From assembly GCA_964058805.1 (NCBI GenBank), contig CAXKVV010000022.1, positions 124,001 to 188,000 of the forward strand: a stretch of DNA of 64,000 bases, written 5' to 3'. Position numbers and translations under genes: made by a program. The DNA comes from Schoenoplectus triqueter (Eukaryota > Streptophyta > Magnoliopsida > Poales > Cyperaceae). Positions 1 through 13,319 of this stretch are shown here, piece after piece. Each line of letters begins with the position of its first letter. Position 1 is the stretch's first letter. The notes below the pieces were generated by a model that searched no databases, was not told where the DNA came from, and saw only the letters and a program-made list of their open reading frames with translations.

Positions 1-3000
1 TCTTTTTCCTTAAAAAAAAAATAGTTCTAAGAGCCCTCTTAAGATGGTGGTGATTGCGATAAAGAACTAGACTTATCAAAAAGACAGGCCGCCAGGAGAA
101 AATCTAAGACCAATTAAGCATTAATCTTACTAGTTAATACGTTTATTCTTAATTACGTGAGAGTTATCATCCAATTTACTATTAATTTTTTTGGTTAGGG
201 TTCAACACCGTAATCAAGTTAAACTTCACGATTAAGTACTTCATTCTATTAATTCAAGTCCATTAAAATCCTGATAATTCTAAACTACTAATGACTGATT
301 ATTCATGATTAAGTACTTAAAAAAATCTCATCTAACTAAGACTTCACGATTAAATATTTGACCTAGGACTAGATATTACTTCTGGGTTTGAGTATCGACA
401 GATTTTAATTAGAAATCTAAATAATTTTCTCTAGTAGTGATTTATATATCATAAATCTATTATACTTAGAATTTTTAATTCTAAACGGATTACTAATATA
501 AATTATAAGCAATTCAATTCAGCACAATAACAATTCAATCACAAAGTAGTTCATATAAATCAAGAATAAATATACAACAAGTACAATTAATTACAATAAA
601 TTTTAAAATACATGTCTAACCCTAGACGAATGATTACTCTCTAATCATGGAGAGAAGTCCACAAATATTCATCTGATTAAGGAAAGAAAGATGAAAAACA
701 AGTATAGAAAGAATTACACCAAAAATCTATAGTTTCTCTTGGTCTTTCTCCTTCTTTCTCTCTCTCCAAGAATACTTTCTCTCTTAAAATGAGCCCTAAG
801 TCTCTCCAGATGATCTACAAATAAAATTTAGGGTATATATAGATCGAAATCGCTAAAAATGGCTAAAAAACGCAAAATAAATCAATTAAAATAAAAATTG
901 GCGGCACACAATTCTAATTCTGACAGAATTGAAAACTAAAAAGTTGGCAGTGCATTGAGTTTGATTGGAATTCTAGAATTTCGGTGGAATTCAAGTTGAT
1001 GGATGTTGGTTTGAGTTTAGTTCGATTGAAATTCTAGAATTCCGGTGGAATTAAAAACTAATTTGTGTTTTTACTTCATTTCTTGCTTCAAATTTTTTTC
1101 GTTTTAGCTCTGACTTGCGTCTTTTCTCCTATTTTCTTCTCGAGTTCTCTTCTTTTATTTCTGAAACATCAATCAAAATATAGCAGTACTTCAAATTTGT
1201 GCAATTTTAACCCTAAATTAAACTAAATTAACTGTAAAAAGTTTTGTTCTGTGACTAAACCTAATCCAAATAATAACATTTTTATCAGTTCATGAAGCTT
1301 CAGATCAGTTTTCAATCCTTTGCTTTAATTGATGTATGGTTCGGCGGTATGTGTTTTCTAATTCTCTTTGATTTTTTAATTAAATCACTATTATTTACAG
1401 GTAAACATTATGTCGGTCGATTTGTTTTGTTCCGTTGTCAAGAGTTTCAGTCAACTTGAGAATTTAACTTCCTTCTAGGTTTTATAGTTTTTTTTTATCT
1501 ACTGTGTTACATTGTTTTAATGAAAAATTTCATATTTTTAATTGATTAAGAAAGAGAACAAATGGAAGTTCAATAGTTCATTTGTACTTCAGAAGAAATT
1601 TGGGATTCAAATTAACAGCATTTTTTTTTAATTTATTAGACCTGCTGAAATGAAACATGTTACCTCAATTGGATCAATTACTGAAAGTATTTTGTTTCTT
1701 TAAAATCTTTATAGTAACACAAACCTGGTGGCTATGAAGAATGATACAATAGTCATTAATAAAACTCCATAATCTTTGGAGTTCTAACTTAATTTTCTTG
1801 ATAATAAACTTAAGGATTTCGTTCTTAAAACTCTTATTATGCAACCTGACTTTTTCTAATCCAATATACCCACTACAATTTGGAATTCTAAAATCATTCA
1901 AGCATCAATCTGTATCATGGATTGCCTATCTTACTTAAATTAACATCATGGTAGTGTGGTTTATTCCATAGTTGGGACATATATATGCCCTAGTCAGAGG
2001 AATTTATCTTGTAAAACAAAATTTAGTCAAACAATTAGTGAGTTGCTATCTGGCCTTCACTGTACAGTTGGCCGAAACAAGGATATGATATCCAACCATG
2101 AGATGCAGCTTTCAATTTGTCTCCACGAGTCGGCAGTACCAACGTTGACATATCACCGGGCACAAATCATAGCAGTACCATTGATATTTATTGGACCCCG
2201 TAGCTCTCCAGTTTTTGTTGATTGGATGTTCCTCTGCTGCTATTTGCTAATTAGGGCCTTTAATATTCAATATTCATTAAAGATTTGTACCTAATATCAA
2301 GTTATCAACGCTACGTACGTGGCTTATTTTTCCTACAAACAGAGTCGCTATGTCGATTTGGAAACAATGATATTTACATTTTTATAAGTTCGTAAATAAT
2401 AAGAGAAAATTAAATTACAGAAGCAATTTCTTAGGGAAAATTCTGGTGAGATATTCTACTGTGAAGTACTGTAGATAAAGACCTATATCTATATGATCCT
2501 CTCTTAGTGACATATTGATGTTGCATCTAACTTTCCATCTCTCTTCGGGTGGAGGATCATTGGCAATGATCTTCAATAAATTCAGAACTTTTAAATAGAA
2601 AAAGTTACAAATATATTGTTGAATTTTAGATGGGTTATATTTTTATTTTGAGGTGGATAGATGGGTTATATTTCAAATTTCACATAATTGAAATGCCATT
2701 TATTTTTGCATTAAAGATGACAAATATGTATAGTTATCAATTCCAAGTTTTTGATGAACGGTATATTACTGACATGAATCGATATCATCTTTTATGTGTA
2801 TATCATTTATCTATAGTATTATTTATATTCTAATTGTTCAAATTAATTTAAAGAACAAAAATAATTTTCAATGATTGTCAAAATTATCAAATTGATTCAT
2901 TAGTAATAGACCCCTACCCTTCTTAAGTAGTTTGATATAAATGCTCTTAGATAGTAGGTACCAATTTTTCAAAAGCTAAAAAGAAAAGATCTGTAGTATC

Positions 3001-3400
3001 TAAAAATTTATGGCTCTTTATTTAATGATCAAAATAGTAGATAATGACAATAGTTTTGATTTTATATTTTTCATTAACAATTTTTTTGATATCTTAGTAT
3101 GGTCCGAGTTTTTTTTGAACCTACTACACTGCTCTAATTTTTTTTGAACCAGTTCCCCAACCCCCATTTTGATTTGAGGCTGGTCCAAATTAGTTCAGAT
3201 AAACTTCCGAAATAAATCCCCCCTTTTCTTCCTTTTTCCTCATCTCTCTTTCATCTAGTCTGACATATCCGAAAAATAATCTGGCATGCTAAAACATACG
3301 ATTTTTTTAATTTTTCTATTTTTACAAAAATGGGCTATAATTATAGCACATTTTCATTTTAACAATAACATCGGATTTGAGCATCAATTTGAAATGAATT
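1..3400. other. AT-rich intergenic DNA, no gene recognised
   Basis: I find no open frame with a recognisable domain here. The stretch is AT-rich. It has a pyrimidine-rich patch around 735-790 and an imperfect direct duplication of about 38 bp (955-992 and 1011-1052) around the core TTCTAGAATTYCGGTGGAATT. The CT-rich patch resembles the leader or LTR of plant retroelements, but no LTR partner or primer binding site was found. Short ORFs here (for example 1956-2294) show no family features. Confidence 0.5.
955..1052. repeat. Imperfect tandem duplication (2 copies)
   Basis: Two copies of a unit of about 38 bp with the shared core GATTGRAATTCTAGAAT followed by TTCGGTGGAATT or TCCGGTGGAATT, separated by about 18 bp. 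Both copies contain the palindrome TTCTAGAA. Confidence 0.6.
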
Positions 3401-3408
3401 TTTAGCCT

Positions 3409-3788
3409 CAACGTGTTAATTCTTGATCCGATCCGATCCGAAGATAAATGAGTCGGATATGGATTTGATTTTTTTGACTCAAATCGGGTTGGGTCAACCC
3501 GATCCGATCCGATTAATTATATCTTTTGAAGTAATTTTATGACTTAGTACTAATTAAAGCTTAAATATACACTAATTAAGATTAATTATAAATTAATTAA
3601 TATTTTATTATTTAAAAATATATAAAAATAATTAATAAATATTTAATTATTTTACACAGGTCGGGCCGATCCGTGATCCGTCGGGTCGGATATAGATCAA
3701 AATTTTTTGACTCGAATTTAATCGGATCGGATCAAGAAAAGTAATAAAATAATATGATACAATCCGAACCGACCCATTGACACCCCTA
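3409..3788. mobile_element. hAT-like MITE, GATCCGA-rich family, copy 1
   Basis: Non-coding element of about 380 bp. The right end reads ATTGACACCCCTA, the reverse complement of the common hAT-MITE start TAGGGGTGTCAAT. The left end (CGTGTTAATTC) is decayed. The interior has GATCCGATCCGA motifs at both ends. It shares a long, nearly identical core with the element at 13731-14079, including TTAGTACTAATTAAAGC and the following AAATATACACTAATTAAG. The flanks share CCTCAAC (3406-3412 and 3790-3796), but the left boundary is uncertain, so I do not claim a proven target duplication. Confidence 0.65.
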
Positions 3789-4457
3789 ACCTCAACTAAA
3801 GGAGTCATTATCCAGAAGTGCCTTTCAATGGTACTAAATACCGGTATAGGTTGTTTTCCAATCCGAAAATATCAGTAACAGTGTAGTGCACATATTGGAG
3901 TACTCGAACCGGTTGGGTCGGGTTCCTCCCCAATTCAATCATTAATTTATCGTTTCGGGTTAATTTTTAATGCATCCATATTTTATTATTTTTTAAAAGC
4001 TGTTCATTTCTCCATCAAATCGAATATTCTTTCTTTTATCCCCTTTACTCCATTTAGTATCTATTTGTTAGTCATTTATTAATGCTTAAAAATCATAATT
4101 TATGTTTCCTCCAAATTAGAGACGGCTCCTTTTATTTCCAATTAATTTATGCCAAATTGGTTTTGTATCCATTAAAACATTGTTATTTGGAGTTTTGCCT
4201 ATCAAAACTTCAAATTTCATATAATGACCATCAAAACTATTATTGGTCATTTCCCCATAATGTGCTTTGCTGCAATTTGTTAATTCCGAAGATTTTTATA
4301 AGACCAAATTGCACTTTGAGCTATCGTGTGCTACACTTTAATGGCAAGATTGAACATTTGGGACTACCCATTTTTTTTCTTCTTCTTCCCCTTTTTTCTT
4401 TTCCTTTTTTTTGGTTGCCAAAGAGGCCTTAAATTAGGTCATTCACTCCTCCCGAAC

Positions 4458-7400
4458 TAGTGTTATAAATAAACCCGTGTGGGTCACACCTGACCTGTTG
4501 GACCCATGGCTGCGACTCGACCTGTCTCGACTTGTGACCCAATCCGTTGGATCCGTGACCCGTTAGAACCGACGGGTCTAGAATAGGTGCGGGCAAAAAA
4601 TCGAAAAACACGTCTTGGACCCGTGCAAACCCAGCCCTGACTTGGGAAAACCGTCTGACCCGTCCGACTCGTCCCCTTTACCAGTTAAACCCGACCAACT
4701 ACCCGGTAAAACCGGCTAAATTCAAAAAAATAAAATAAAATAAAATTCACCCTTCAAATTTTTTCCTATAAATACTACCCCATATCATCTAATATCTTCA
4801 CACAAAATCAATCTCTCTCTTCTCAATTCTCCAAACCAAACTCTCTCTCTCATTAATTCGTTAAATATTAGCAATTCTCTAATTATATTATTATAGTAAT
4901 CTAGTTACATTATTTAAAAAAAACAAAAATATTTATATTACTGTTATTTATTTATTATTGTCAATTTATCATTCCGTAAGTAATGGTGTTTTCGGCAATC
5001 TTCCAATTCCGACGAAAAAAAATTAGTTATACTTTGTACATTATTTTTTATAATTAGTATCTTCTAATTAGTTATGTTATTTTTTTAATAATTAGTTTAT
5101 TTTAAATATATATTTACGATCTTTATTTTTTTATCATTAGTTTCTTTTAACTTCTTTTGTACATTCTTTAAATTAGTTTTTTTTATAGTTAGTTCCTTTT
5201 TATATTCATAAATTCTATAAATTCGTTTAATGTAATATTTTTTAGCAATATCAAATTACATCTCCCATTTATTTTATTTTAATTAGTTTTGGTTACATTC
5301 TTTATTTTTTATAATTAGTTCCTTTTAATTTCTTTTGTACATTCTATAACTTAGTTTCTTTTTTAATTTATAATAATTAGTTTTTTTTATATTTTGTACA
5401 TTCTTTAAATTTTTTAATATTTTTTTAGCAATATCAAATGATATCTCCCAATCACTCTCATGCCGAAGAAATGACACACCGGTTGAGCGTTGAAATTTTT
5501 GGTGAACATTTAAGTGATCAAACTCCTAACACTCCGCACTCATATTCTCAACAAAATCCTAACCGTCCACATCCGTATTATCAACACATTCCACAATAAT
5601 ATTATTCATCACAACCGTCGGTTGATCTTAATTATAACCCGCAAATTACTTTCTTTAGTGCCGGACAAGGTTCAACCTCATATCCCTCAAGTTCTCAATA
5701 TAACATTGATACAACAACTAGTGCTGGACTTCCACCGCTACATCCAATAAGTGCAGGATGTTCCACACCAACATCCGACTCAAGCGTCCCGAAATCATCG
5801 GTCGAATCTGAAAACGATAAGAGAAGGAAGAGAGACCTGATACCCGTATGGTACAAAGTTGCTTGCACTCGGACAATATTAGAACACTTGCCAAATATGA
5901 TGAAAAAAGAATGTTAAGTGAGTTTGCTCGATACATAGCCAAAGAATAACAACTAATAAGTATGACATATTATACCGATTTTGTCTGATTGATAATTAGA
6001 GGTTGTGGTCAACCATTATACAAAAGATTCCATCATAAAAAATGGTATCCGAGTTAAAAAAAAAATAATACGTCGAATGAAAAAGTAAATTACTGATCAT
6101 ATTTACAGTTGCAACAAAAAAAATCAATTACATATGATATATGAACCGATGATAAATATGATCTTAGTTATAGTTATGTTACTGCCCATTATATTGATCA
6201 TGATTGGATTTAAAAAAAATAAATTTTCGAACCATGGATTATCCGCACACCGCACAAATTAATTATCAATCTATTATAAATATATTGCATGAGTATAATT
6301 TGAAAAGAGATTTAGAAAATAAAATATTTTTAATTTCTTTTAATTATGCAAGCAATAATATTAAATCTATTGATTATTTTATATGTGCACTAAACCCAAT
6401 TATGGATGGTATGATGTTTCATCAAAAATGTGCATGTCATATTCTTTATTTAACTGTTAAGGCGAGTTTGAAGACAACCGCCATTAATAATTTAATTTAT
6501 AAATTTAAAGATGGTTTTTATCATATTTATTCGAACAATATAAGAAAATAAAGATTTTCATACCTTGTGTGCACGATTAAATTTGAGTAAGTTAAGAATA
6601 CCATGGAACATAGATACACGTTGAAATTCAACGTATAGAATGTTACAACGTGTCATTCCATATAAACATGTTATAAGTGAGAGCCTACGTAACTTGGAAG
6701 AAGATGACGACTTGCAAATGTAAACAAACATGAATGAGTTAGTTACTGTTTAGGAAGCATGGAATCCGACGACATTGACATCCTCAGTTATTGAAAGAGG
6801 AATGAAACTACATATCCAACTCTTGCCATGATGACCCGCGACGTATTTGCCGTGCCCGTGTCAAAAGTCCCTTCTAAATCTTATTTTAGTTTAGCAAACA
6901 AGATACTAACAGATTAGGTGTAAATACTTTCGAACGACTCGTATGCTTGAAAGATTGGTTTGATGTAGAACAATGCAATCAACATGTACCCGTTAAAGCA
7001 CCATCATCTGATAAATTTATGACAGAAGCGGATGAAGACTCAGATGATATTTCAGAAAATAATTTATGGTATATGAACCCCAACTTCTAGATGGTATTTC
7101 TAAACCTTGTTTATTTTTTTTTTCTATTTTTAATATTTTCTAGCATTTATATTGGTTTTTCTGAATTTTTTTCAATATACTTACTAACAAAAAAAGTTAG
7201 AACTCCGCCTATATATTACGTAGCTGGTCCCAAGCTCGGAATAAAAGAGGAGTGTAACTTTATTTTTAACTCATTTATTTTTATGTTTAGTAATTTTTAA
7301 AATATTGTCTCGAATTCTTTAAGATTTTATTTGAATTTTTACTTAATTTTTTTTATTCGTAAATAAAATCAAAAAATATTTTTGATCAAGAATATTTTTT

Positions 7401-7791
7401 ATATTTTTAATAATTATTTTCAGATTTTTGTAATTTTTGAGAATTTATTTGAAATTTTTTGAATTTTGGAAAAAAATTGAAAAAAATAAATTTTGTTTTG
7501 GTCAAGAATATAAAGGGTTATATTTTTTAAATATTTTTCATAATTTTTAAATTTTTAGAATTTTTGATAATTTATTTAAATTTTATTGGGTTACTTTTGA
7601 ATTTTAAAAAAAAAAACTGACCGATCCGTCCCATTTCCGATCCGACCCGTCTCGCCCCGCCGATCTGTCCGATCCGACGGATCTAGGACGGAACACGTTC
7701 TAACCCTCAAAATGAACCCGCGCTAACCCCTCTTGTACAAACTCATTGACCTGTCCTATGCTGATCAACCCGCCCCATTTTTAAAACAATA
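4458..7791 (+). mobile_element. hAT transposon with 8-bp target duplication and decayed transposase
   Basis: Flanked by an exact 8-bp direct repeat TCCCGAAC at 4450-4457 and 7792-7799, the duplication length typical of hAT elements. The terminal inverted repeats are weak: the left starts TAGTGTTATAAATAAA and the right, reverse complemented, TATTGTTTTAAAAATG (11 of 16 match). Subterminal DNA on both sides is rich in GACCCG/GACCTG motifs. The middle carries remnants of a hAT transposase gene (see 5438-7090). At 3.3 kb it is about the size of an autonomous plant hAT, but the transposase is dead. Confidence 0.8.
5438..7090 (+). pseudogene. Decayed hAT transposase (RICESLEEPER-like)
   Basis: Remains of a plant hAT transposase gene inside the 4458-7791 element. 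A frame from ATG 5438 gives a Gln/Pro/Ser-rich N-terminal region before a stop at about 5597. Further frames up to 5940 continue the polar, low-complexity N-terminus. The frame 6204-6551 contains CHILYLTVKASLK, which matches the CHILNLVVKxGLK block of plant hAT transposases (RICESLEEPER/DAYSLEEPER group). The stretch 6930-7090 (LKDWFDVEQ followed by an acidic tail ending in NPNF) resembles the C-terminal dimerisation region. Several stops and frameshifts separate these blocks and I see no intact BED zinc finger. No functional protein is expected. Confidence 0.75.
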
Positions 7792-7799
7792 TCCCGAAC

Positions 7800-8539
7800 A
7801 CATGATTTAAATTTGTACATAATTTATATTGATCTGGTCATAGTATACTTTACATGCACTAAAGTTTTTGGTGACTAGAGTTTACGTGTGGAAGGAAAAA
7901 AATATCGATGATCATTATTCATTAGTACGAAGAACTCATAAATATCAATTTAAATGTATTTGAGATAATTCTCTCTAGCGTAATAATGTAATTAACGTCT
8001 TTCTGTCCTTTGAGACACTTGGATGTACAAAAAAATAATAATAAAAGAAAAGAGAGAATTGTACAAACAAAGAAAGCCTACAGCCCTACACAATCAATCA
8101 ACGCGGTTTGCTTTTGAATAATTTTGTGCAAGACCAAGTCAAGCTGCCAACTTTTGGACGCAACTTTTATGTAGTCACTAAATGCCGAGATTTTATTTGA
8201 CAGCGAAATTTGAACTATGCAAGTTAATAAATTGTAGTTTTAAGTTAAAAAAAAACTTAATGGAGCACTAATTAGGTTTGAAAAGGAGAAATGCTAAAAT
8301 GCGACGCATTATATGGATCTTCGTGTGCAACGGTTAAAATATTAAATTTTAAGTTAAATATGAATGGATATGAGTGAGCTCAATATAATCTCAATAAAAA
8401 GAATTATGTAAAAAAAAATACGTTTTTTGGTAAATTTTCCAGTTTTTTTTGGTAGGGGGGAAATGGTTGGTGTTTGATGATAAAAAAAACCTCAGATCAA
8501 TTGATTTTCTTTTATTTAAAAAATACAAAAAAACCTGAA
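7800..8539. other. Intergenic AT-rich DNA
   Basis: No coding similarity or clear repeat structure seen between the hAT element and the degenerate LINE. The last part (8440-8540) may already be decayed LINE endonuclease sequence. Confidence 0.4.
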
Positions 8540-8860
8540 AAGAAATATAAATTTGATTTTCCTAGAAGATTTTGAAATTTAGATTAAATTAAGATTTCTT
8601 TGTACAGTAGAATGAAATCAACATTTTAATAATACAATAGTTAAGTCTTTGCCTAGATTCCTCTCTTATCATAATCCACTCATATTATGTGGTACTATGT
8701 TTACTCAATCTGTTACTAAATCTTTGAGATTTGAAAAAACATAGCTTAACTAGCCTGATTTTTTAGAATTATTAGAAAAATGGTGGCAATAATTTCATAT
8801 TAGAGGCGATTTTGGTAATGATTGAAGACTAAAATTACAGTATATAAGAAAAAAAAACTA

Positions 8861-9074
8861 GGACGCAGGGGAGGTTCAAAGCCCTTTGAACAAAAAAATG
8901 AGTTCAAAGCCTTTGAGAGCCGTTGATTTTGCATCGATATTCATAATAACTATTGAAAGTACGAATTTTGAATTTAAATTTTATTGAACGTAAAAATCTC
9001 GATGCAAAATCCGTTCTCTCAAAAGCTTTGAACCCAATTTTTGGTTCAAAGGGCTTTGAACCTCCCCCACCTCC
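8861..9074. mobile_element. MULE-like MITE with 9-bp target duplication
   Basis: 214-bp foldback element flanked by the exact 9-bp repeat AAAAAACTA (8852-8860 and 9075-9083). Its terminal inverted repeats are about 60 bp long: both ends contain GGGGAGGTTCAAAGCCCTTT followed by a second GTTCAAAGC block. It has no coding capacity. The 9-bp duplication and long TIRs suggest a non-autonomous Mutator-like element. It sits inside the LINE, between parts of the endonuclease region that match continuous sequence in the young LINE. Confidence 0.8.
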
Positions 9075-11100
9075 AAAAAACTAAGAGGGTGGAATAAAAA
9101 TATTAAGGTCTCTAAAAATAAAAATAAAAAAAACAATTCTTAAAAGATATTTAAGAGTTAGAATTTGCTCAAGAGAGTAGGCTCTTAGATGATTTAGAAC
9201 TTCATAGATTAAAAACTTGCCATTTAGAATTAGATAAGTTATATTTGGAGGAAGAACAGTACTGACAACATAGGGCTAAATTGATATGGTTTTAGAGTGA
9301 GATCATAACACTAAATTTTTTCATGCTACTGCAAATGTTAGGAGGACAAAAAAAAATATTTTTGCATTAAAAATAAATAGAACTTTAGTTTATGATCCCA
9401 ATATTTTGGTCAAACATATGAATGATTTCTATAGAGATTTGTTAGGTACTACAACTAATAGGAGTTTATCCCCTTCTTCAGATTTTTGGGAAGGTCAATA
9501 TAGATTAGATAATTCACAATTAGCTATTATGGATAGACCATTTACAGAGAAGGAGGTTAAGGATGTAGTTTTCTCTAGTAATGCTTCTAAAGCACTTGGC
9601 CTGATGGGTTTTCCTTTCTCTTTTATCAATCATGTTGGGATATAGTTAAATGTGGTATAATGACAATTATTCATGCATTCTATCATAACAAACTAGATAT
9701 TTTCAAACTTAATTTAGCTTCTATTTGTTTAATTCCAAAGAAAAAAGATGCTAAATTAATCACTCAATTTAGACCAATTAGTTTGATTAATTGTAGCTTC
9801 AAAATTATTACTAAGCTTCTAACTAATAAACTTGCTCCTCTAAAGGATAACTTAATTTCTCCTGCACAAACAATATATATTAAAGGTAGAAATATAATGG
9901 ACAATGTAGTAGTTGCAACTGAAGTGCTATATTTTGTTAAAAGGAAAAAAAATTAAATGTCTATTATTCAAAATAGAATTTAAAAAAGCATTTGATAGAG
10001 TTAATTGAGATTTTCTCTTTGAAATTTTAGAAGGTAAAGGATTTAGTTCTCTGTGGATAAGCTGGATAAAAAATATCCTATACAATAGTAAAACTTGCAT
10101 CAACTTTAATGGATAATTAAGTGAATATTTCATTTATAAAAAAAGAGTTAGACAAGAAGACCCTATTTCTCCATTTTTTTTTGTTTTAGTTTCTAATGTG
10201 TTACATAGTATATTGGCAAAAGCTCAGGTCATTTAAAAGGCATTGGCCCATTTGATTATGTTGGTAATATACTTAATCTTTATTTTGCTGATGATACATT
10301 GTTATTCCTAGAGGCTTCTGATGCTAATATTCAAACATTAAAGTGGTTACTGTTAGGTTATGAGAATTTGTCAGGAATGAAAATTAATTTTAACAACTAT
10401 GAACTTGTCCCACTTAACCTTACTATAATGAAGGAACAGTCTTTGCTGAACAATTAGGTTGTAAACTTTTCTCTTTACCACTTATGTATTTAGGTATGCC
10501 TTTGTATTGGAAGAAGTTGTTAGTAGATAGTTGAAATTTTCTGATTGAAAAAATAGAAAATAAATTACTTTCCTTAGGTGGTAGAATAACCCTATTAAAT
10601 TCAGTAATTTCTACCTTACCTTTGTATTGGATGTCCTTATTTAGGCTCCCTGCTAAAGTAAGAAATATGATAGATCAATTAAGAAAATAATTTCTTTGGT
10701 ATGGTGGCAATACTGTGAAGAAAAAAATGCCTCAGTATCATGGAAAATTGTGTGTAAAATAAAAAAAATGGTGGTTTAGGAGTGTTAGATTTGGATTTAA
10801 TGACTAAATCCCTTCTTGCTAAGTGGATTATTAGATTTAAAGATCCTACTGTACAGAAATTTTGGAAAGATATTCTGATGTTTAAATATCTTAATTCTCA
10901 TAATAGACAGGTGCATTCTTCCTTTTGGAAATATATTACAGTAGATCAAGAGGTTATTGAGTTTTGTTTTAATAAAACTATAGGTAATGGTAAATCAATA
11001 AAATTTTGGTTAGATAGTGAAACTACTTTATCATATGAATTTTCTAATTTATTTATTTTAGCGGTTGATCCACAAATCAGTGTGGAACAGGCATTGCAGC

Positions 11101-11669
11101 TAGAGGTTTGCTTATACTCATCGGGTATAACCCGTACCCGTGCCCGGATATAGGCGGGTACACGAGTACGGACATGAGATGGGTCGATCAGCATTTTTTT
11201 GGAAAAAACCCGTCGTACCCTCGTACCCACCGAGTAAAACCCGTGTACCCGCCCCTCGTACCCGTCTACCCGCCCGCCCGTGCCCCGCCAAAAATTTCAA
11301 AATTCAAAAAAATTCCCCCCGAAACCCGTTAACTCGTTCATTTTAAACGCCTGAAACCCGTCTACCCGTTTATTTATATTTTACTATTTTAAATTAATTG
11401 ATTTAAAATATTTTTTATTTATATTTTAAACATTCATTTTAAATTTGATTTAAAAAACAACAAAAAAAATCCCATACCCGTGCCCGAGTACCCCCGTACC
11501 CGTACCCGTGGTACTCACGACGGGCACAGGTATGAGATAGGTAGGGTACGATTTTGGAAAAAAAACGTCTACCCATGCCCGTCGTACCCGTCTACCCGCC
11601 GTGCCCGTTCCCGCCGCTCGCCGCGGGTGTACTCGGCCCGTACTCGCGGTACCCACCGGCAAAACACTA
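11101..11669. mobile_element. hAT-like MITE (GTACCCG-rich) nested in LINE
   Basis: 569-bp non-coding element flanked by the exact 8-bp repeat ATTGCAGC (11093-11100 and 11670-11677). TIRs: left TAGAGGTTTGC, right reverse complement TAGTGTTTTGC (9 of 11). The subterminal halves are crowded with GTACCCG/CGGGTAC motifs in both orientations around an AT-rich centre (about 11350-11470). The short ORFs in all frames here come from this repeat. Removing it joins LINE codons for ALQL and GVCQFKQQLED without a break, so it inserted after the LINE. Confidence 0.9.
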
Positions 11670-12805
11670 ATTGCAGCTAGGTGTATGTCAATTTAAACAA
11701 CAGTTAGAAGATGTTAAATGCAGAGATTTTCAATCTTTTCTCTCTCTTATCTCTCATGTAACATTATGTGTAGATGAAAAATATAAGATAAAGTAGAGAT
11801 GTAATTCTTCAGGGAAGTTTACAGTTCACTCTTTCTATTTGTGATTAGATAATGAAGGGGTGATTAGTAAGGATTTTGATATTATTTGGTATTCCAAAAT
11901 ACCTCTTAAAATTCAAATATTTATGTGGCTGGTAAGGAAAAATAAATTTCTCACTAAAGATAATTTAATTAAAAGAGGATGACAAGAAAATTCAGTATGT
12001 ATGTTCTGTTCAGATTTTGAAATTGCTGATCACTTATTTGTGGTATGTCCATTTGTGAAAAATATATGGCATTGGATAGCTTCTCATAACCATTTTCATT
12101 TTGAAGGAGTTACTTTGGAAGACATTTGGGTAATAGATGCTTGATTCTTATATAAAAATACCCAATTAATTGACATGATTAGAGGCGCAGTATTATGGAC
12201 TATTTGATTAGAAAGAAACATATTATGTTTCCAAAATGGTTCTCCAAAAATAATTAGAAGTGTGGGAATGCAAATTCTGAGATTGGTTTTCTTTTGGTGT
12301 CAGCTTGCTTGTCCATCGCATTATAATGATTTATTGTCGATTATGCCACAGGAAGTGCAAAATCTACTGTTACAGGTAAATCATCTGAAGGATCTGATGA
12401 TGACAGACCTGCTGTTAAGGGAAGATCATTTGTATGGAAAAGAGATTAATTTGACTATTAGCAAAGATATCTAGTTTAATGGTTGATGTAGGTTAAAAAT
12501 CTAGTGAGTAGTTTTCTCTTAGATGTTATTTTGTGTTCTTATGTTCGTATGACTTTTATTTTGGTTTGTATGTGGTTCAGATATTTTTATGCTTTTCATT
12601 ACTTGGGATGTAATAGATAGTCTTAAAATAAACTTTTTCTTCTCAAAAAGTACCAGATATTTGGTACTAACTGAGAATTAGGACTTTGTAATTTGATGAT
12701 TGCAATGAAACCGGTGGGTTTACTCCCACTTTAGTAAAAAAAAAAAGGTGATTTGAATTTCTCATTTAGTCATTTTAAAGTGAAATATAAAGAAGTTATA
12801 CGGAG

Positions 12806-12969
12806 GGATATGGACGGAGTCAAAATTTTAATATAGAAGAATCAAAATGTAAATTTATATTATTAAAATATTAAAATTGATACAAAGATATATGATAAAT
12901 TTTAATCTGATATATAATTTGGTGAGATTGAGAGGCCGGCCCCCTGCCCCCAGCCCGTCGCCGCCCCTG
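12806..12969. mobile_element. Possible small hAT-like MITE remnant
   Basis: Starts near ATGGACGGAGTCAAAATTTT and ends in CGCCGCCCCTG, the end type of the larger element at 17297-18279. No matching target duplication was found, so this is weak. Confidence 0.3.
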
Positions 12970-13319
12970 ATTAAGGACATTTCATGTATTTATTTATTAG
13001 TTCAAAGGGTACAGTAATCACGTCAAAACCTATAAAAAATATATATTTTGAGAATTTTGTTACTTGTCGATGGACCATTTCAACGTCGGACAAAATTTCA
13101 TTTTCACGCGTGATATGTTATCCGTCTGTAGTTGAATTTGTGTTTGGAATTTCACGGATATTGAATTATTATATTGATATTCAGACACCGATACTTCGCT
13201 GATACATTGATTCGGATGCATATAAGTTTCAGTTTAGAAAGTAGAAGATACAGATAGGATGAATTATCTGAATTCATATTTTTTTATAAAGAATGTATAA
13301 AAAAAATTAACACTTTATT

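Larger units (their letters stand above)
8540..12747 (+). mobile_element. Degenerate L1-type LINE (copy 1) with two nested MITEs
   Basis: Old non-LTR retrotransposon copy, 5'-truncated within the endonuclease region and ending in a poly(A) tract at 12737-12747. It aligns by eye with the young LINE at 56851-62786: the endonuclease C-terminal part (about 8555-9400), then the reverse transcriptase (9406-10760), including LIPKKKDAKLITQFRPISLINC, the decayed DFxKAFDRVN block and YFADD (about 10290), and the C-terminal zf-RVT-like part (11880-12120: IWYSKIPLKIQIFMWL). Many stops and frameshifts make it dead. It is interrupted by a MULE-like MITE (8861-9074) and a hAT-like MITE (11101-11669), whose removal restores colinearity with the young LINE. 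The exact 5' end is not certain. Confidence 0.85.

Noticed and set aside
1956..2294. 112-codon ORF
   Set aside because: No motif and composition like its AT-rich surroundings; likely chance.
11108..11680. Several Arg/Pro/Tyr-rich ORFs
   Set aside because: Product of the GTACCCG word repeats of a MITE.
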